In this document: piece by piece, positions 63,319-64,000 of the stretch
Numbering within the stretch: position 1 is the stretch's first letter
Layout of the letters: each line of letters opens with the position of its first letter
NCBI RefSeq assembly: GCF_019665765.1
Contig: NZ_CP081150.1
Coordinates: 62,001 to 126,000, forward strand
Direction of reading: 5' to 3'
Length of the DNA: 64,000 bases
Source: Deefgea tanakiae
GTDB lineage: Bacteria; Pseudomonadota; Gammaproteobacteria; Burkholderiales; Chitinibacteraceae
Notes under the pieces: generated by a model
What the model was told of the DNA's origin: nothing
What the model saw: the letters and a program-made list of their open reading frames with translations, nothing else
Database searches by the model: none
Translations under genes and position numbers: made by a program

Positions 63319-63342
63319 GGATTTGCTGGCTAGTTGGACATA

Positions 63343-63373
63343 AAAAAAGCGCAGGCTCAGCTGCGCTTTACTG
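63343..63373 (-). terminator. Terminator between ppiB and lpxH
   Basis: AAAGCGCAG, GCT, then CAGCTGCGCTTT forms a stem; on the minus strand it runs into a T-run (TTTTTTTATG). It lies just past the ppiB stop. Confidence 0.78.
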
Positions 63374-63386
63374 TGTTAATTCTAAA

Positions 63387-63890
63387 TTAAGCAAGTACTT
63401 CAGCACTGATAATCACGACGTCCGTTTTTGGCACATCTTGGTGAAAGCCGTTGCTGCCCGTTTTTACTTTTTCGATTTTATCAACGATGTCTTGGCCTTC
63501 AATTACCGCGCCAAATACCGCATAACCCCAGCCTTGCGAGGTCTTGTTGCGGTGATTCAGGAAGTCATTATCCGCAGCATTGATGAAGAACTGTGATGAG
63601 GCTGAATGCGGCTCTGGCGTGCGTGCCATTGCAACCGTGTAAATGTCGTTCTTCAAGCCATTGTCGGCTTCGTTTTGAATCGTTGGGTGTTTGTCTTTCT
63701 TTTCTTTCATGCCAGGCTCAAAGCCACCACCTTGCACCATAAAGCCATCAATTACGCGGTGAAAAATCGTGCCATCGTAATGGCCAGAAGTTGCGTATTG
63801 CACGAAATTAGCAACAGTAATCGGTGCTTTTTCTTCGTTCAGCTCTAAAACGATGTCGCCCATGCTGGTGGTGAGTTTTACTTTAGTCAT
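63387..63890 (-). CDS. ppiB: Peptidyl-prolyl cis-trans isomerase B (cyclophilin)
   Basis: The 167-residue protein has no signal peptide, so it is cytoplasmic. It shows the cyclophilin core: [20 protein letters not shown] (catalytic Arg, then Phe/Met/Gln), [20 protein letters not shown] (Arg, Gln, Phe) and [20 protein letters not shown]. The length fits PpiB. A partial gene upstream ends in a cyclophilin-like tail, so two cyclophilins may be in tandem. Confidence 0.95.
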   Translation of the reverse strand: MTKVKLTTSMGDIVLELNEEKAPITVANFVQYATSGHYDGTIFHRVIDGFMVQGGGFEPGMKEKKDKHPTIQNEADNGLKNDIYTVAMARTPEPHSASSQFFINAADNDFLNHRNKTSQGWGYAVFGAVIEGQDIVDKIEKVKTGSNGFHQDVPKTDVVIISAEVLA

Positions 63891-63911
63891 GTCGTTTCCT
63901 TTTATAAAAAA

Positions 63912-64000
63912 TTATTTAGCGCTGGCTTTGCTGGCGCTGTTCGTTTTGGTTTTGTCTGCCTTGTCAGCTTTTGCTGGGATAGTTCGGGCAGAAATCAGCA
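63912..64000 (-). CDS. 3' end of a gene, probably a second cyclophilin (partial)
   Basis: Reading the minus strand from the right edge gives LISARTIPAKADKADKTKTN, then SASKASAK and stop. The first residues resemble the end of cyclophilins (the I-I-S-A strand also seen at the end of ppiB), and the tail is a low-complexity Lys/Ala/Ser extension. A tandem ppiA-ppiB order is common in Neisseriales. With only 29 codons visible the assignment is tentative. Confidence 0.45.
   Translation of the reverse strand, partial: LISARTIPAKADKADKTKTNSASKASAK

Overview
The window reads as a contiguous piece of a betaproteobacterial chromosome, most likely order Neisseriales and perhaps a Chitinibacter/Deefgea-like genus. 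That placement is inferred from protein style and gene combinations (pilSR-ampD, gmhB-plsC, argB, H-NS with a TWSGRGRKPQW-type C-terminus, a lipooligosaccharide heptosyltransferase); no database was consulted. Genes are dense, most of the DNA has moderate GC, and housekeeping functions dominate. I see no rRNA, tRNA, CRISPR array, prophage or complete insertion sequence. Both edges cut genes: a MidA/NDUFAF7-like methyltransferase on the left and the tail of what is probably a cyclophilin on the right.

Layout. 0-5 kb: methyltransferase (cut), FAD/NAD(P) oxidoreductase, YkgJ-like cysteine-cluster protein, and a large Ig-like lipoprotein with EF-hand-type loops. 5-13 kb: ttcA with a spermidine-synthase-like gene, rppH, pilS-pilR, ampD, kup. 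13-16 kb (minus strand): HAD phosphatase, CBS protein, argB, each with its own hairpin terminator or clear boundary. 15.4-21.6 kb: a four-gene RND efflux operon (TetR, membrane-fusion lipoprotein, RND pump, TolC-like channel) behind a well-formed promoter that overlaps a perfect 20-bp palindrome. 21.7-26 kb: hns, uvrD, and a receiver-TPR protein. 26.1-29.6 kb: a zinc-uptake locus (znuC, znuB, znuA) interrupted by a palindromic repeat element and by an unknown gene. 29.7-34.7 kb: accessory genes (ASCH protein, three GNAT domains in two overlapping genes, one fused to pentapeptide-like repeats, an acyltransferase-3, a small Cys-cluster protein, yaaA).

34.8-41 kb (minus): slt, an RRM-like protein, D-lactate dehydrogenase, and a two-component pair whose kinase start overlaps the end of the dehydrogenase. 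41.3-48.6 kb: glyQ, a lipoprotein, glyS, an AT-rich unknown secreted protein, gmhB, plsC-like, an unknown gene, a YgjP-like metallopeptidase and a small lipoprotein. 48.9-53.9 kb: waaC, then on the minus strand HD-GYP, EAL and dGTPase genes in one likely operon. 54-58 kb: a polyamine ABC transporter (ATPase, two permeases, binding protein). 58-64 kb: VanZ-like protein, ispF, two secreted proteins of unknown role, an orphan polyamine-type binding protein, lpxH, ppiB.

The least ordinary signals are non-coding. (1) A 196-bp imperfect palindromic element lies between znuC and znuB. (2) A small family of hairpins bounded by GGTAT/ATACC begins immediately after stop codons at three loci, two of them with the same 10-7-10 geometry. 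(3) Perfect or near-perfect inverted repeats lie just upstream of the GNAT fusion gene, in the tetR/argB gap and before ttcA. On the protein side, the most notable items are the GNAT-GNAT-pentapeptide fusion, an HD-GYP protein whose HD motif has lost its histidine, and a tiny membrane ORF overlapping the start of znuC. I did not find a clearly new multi-gene system.
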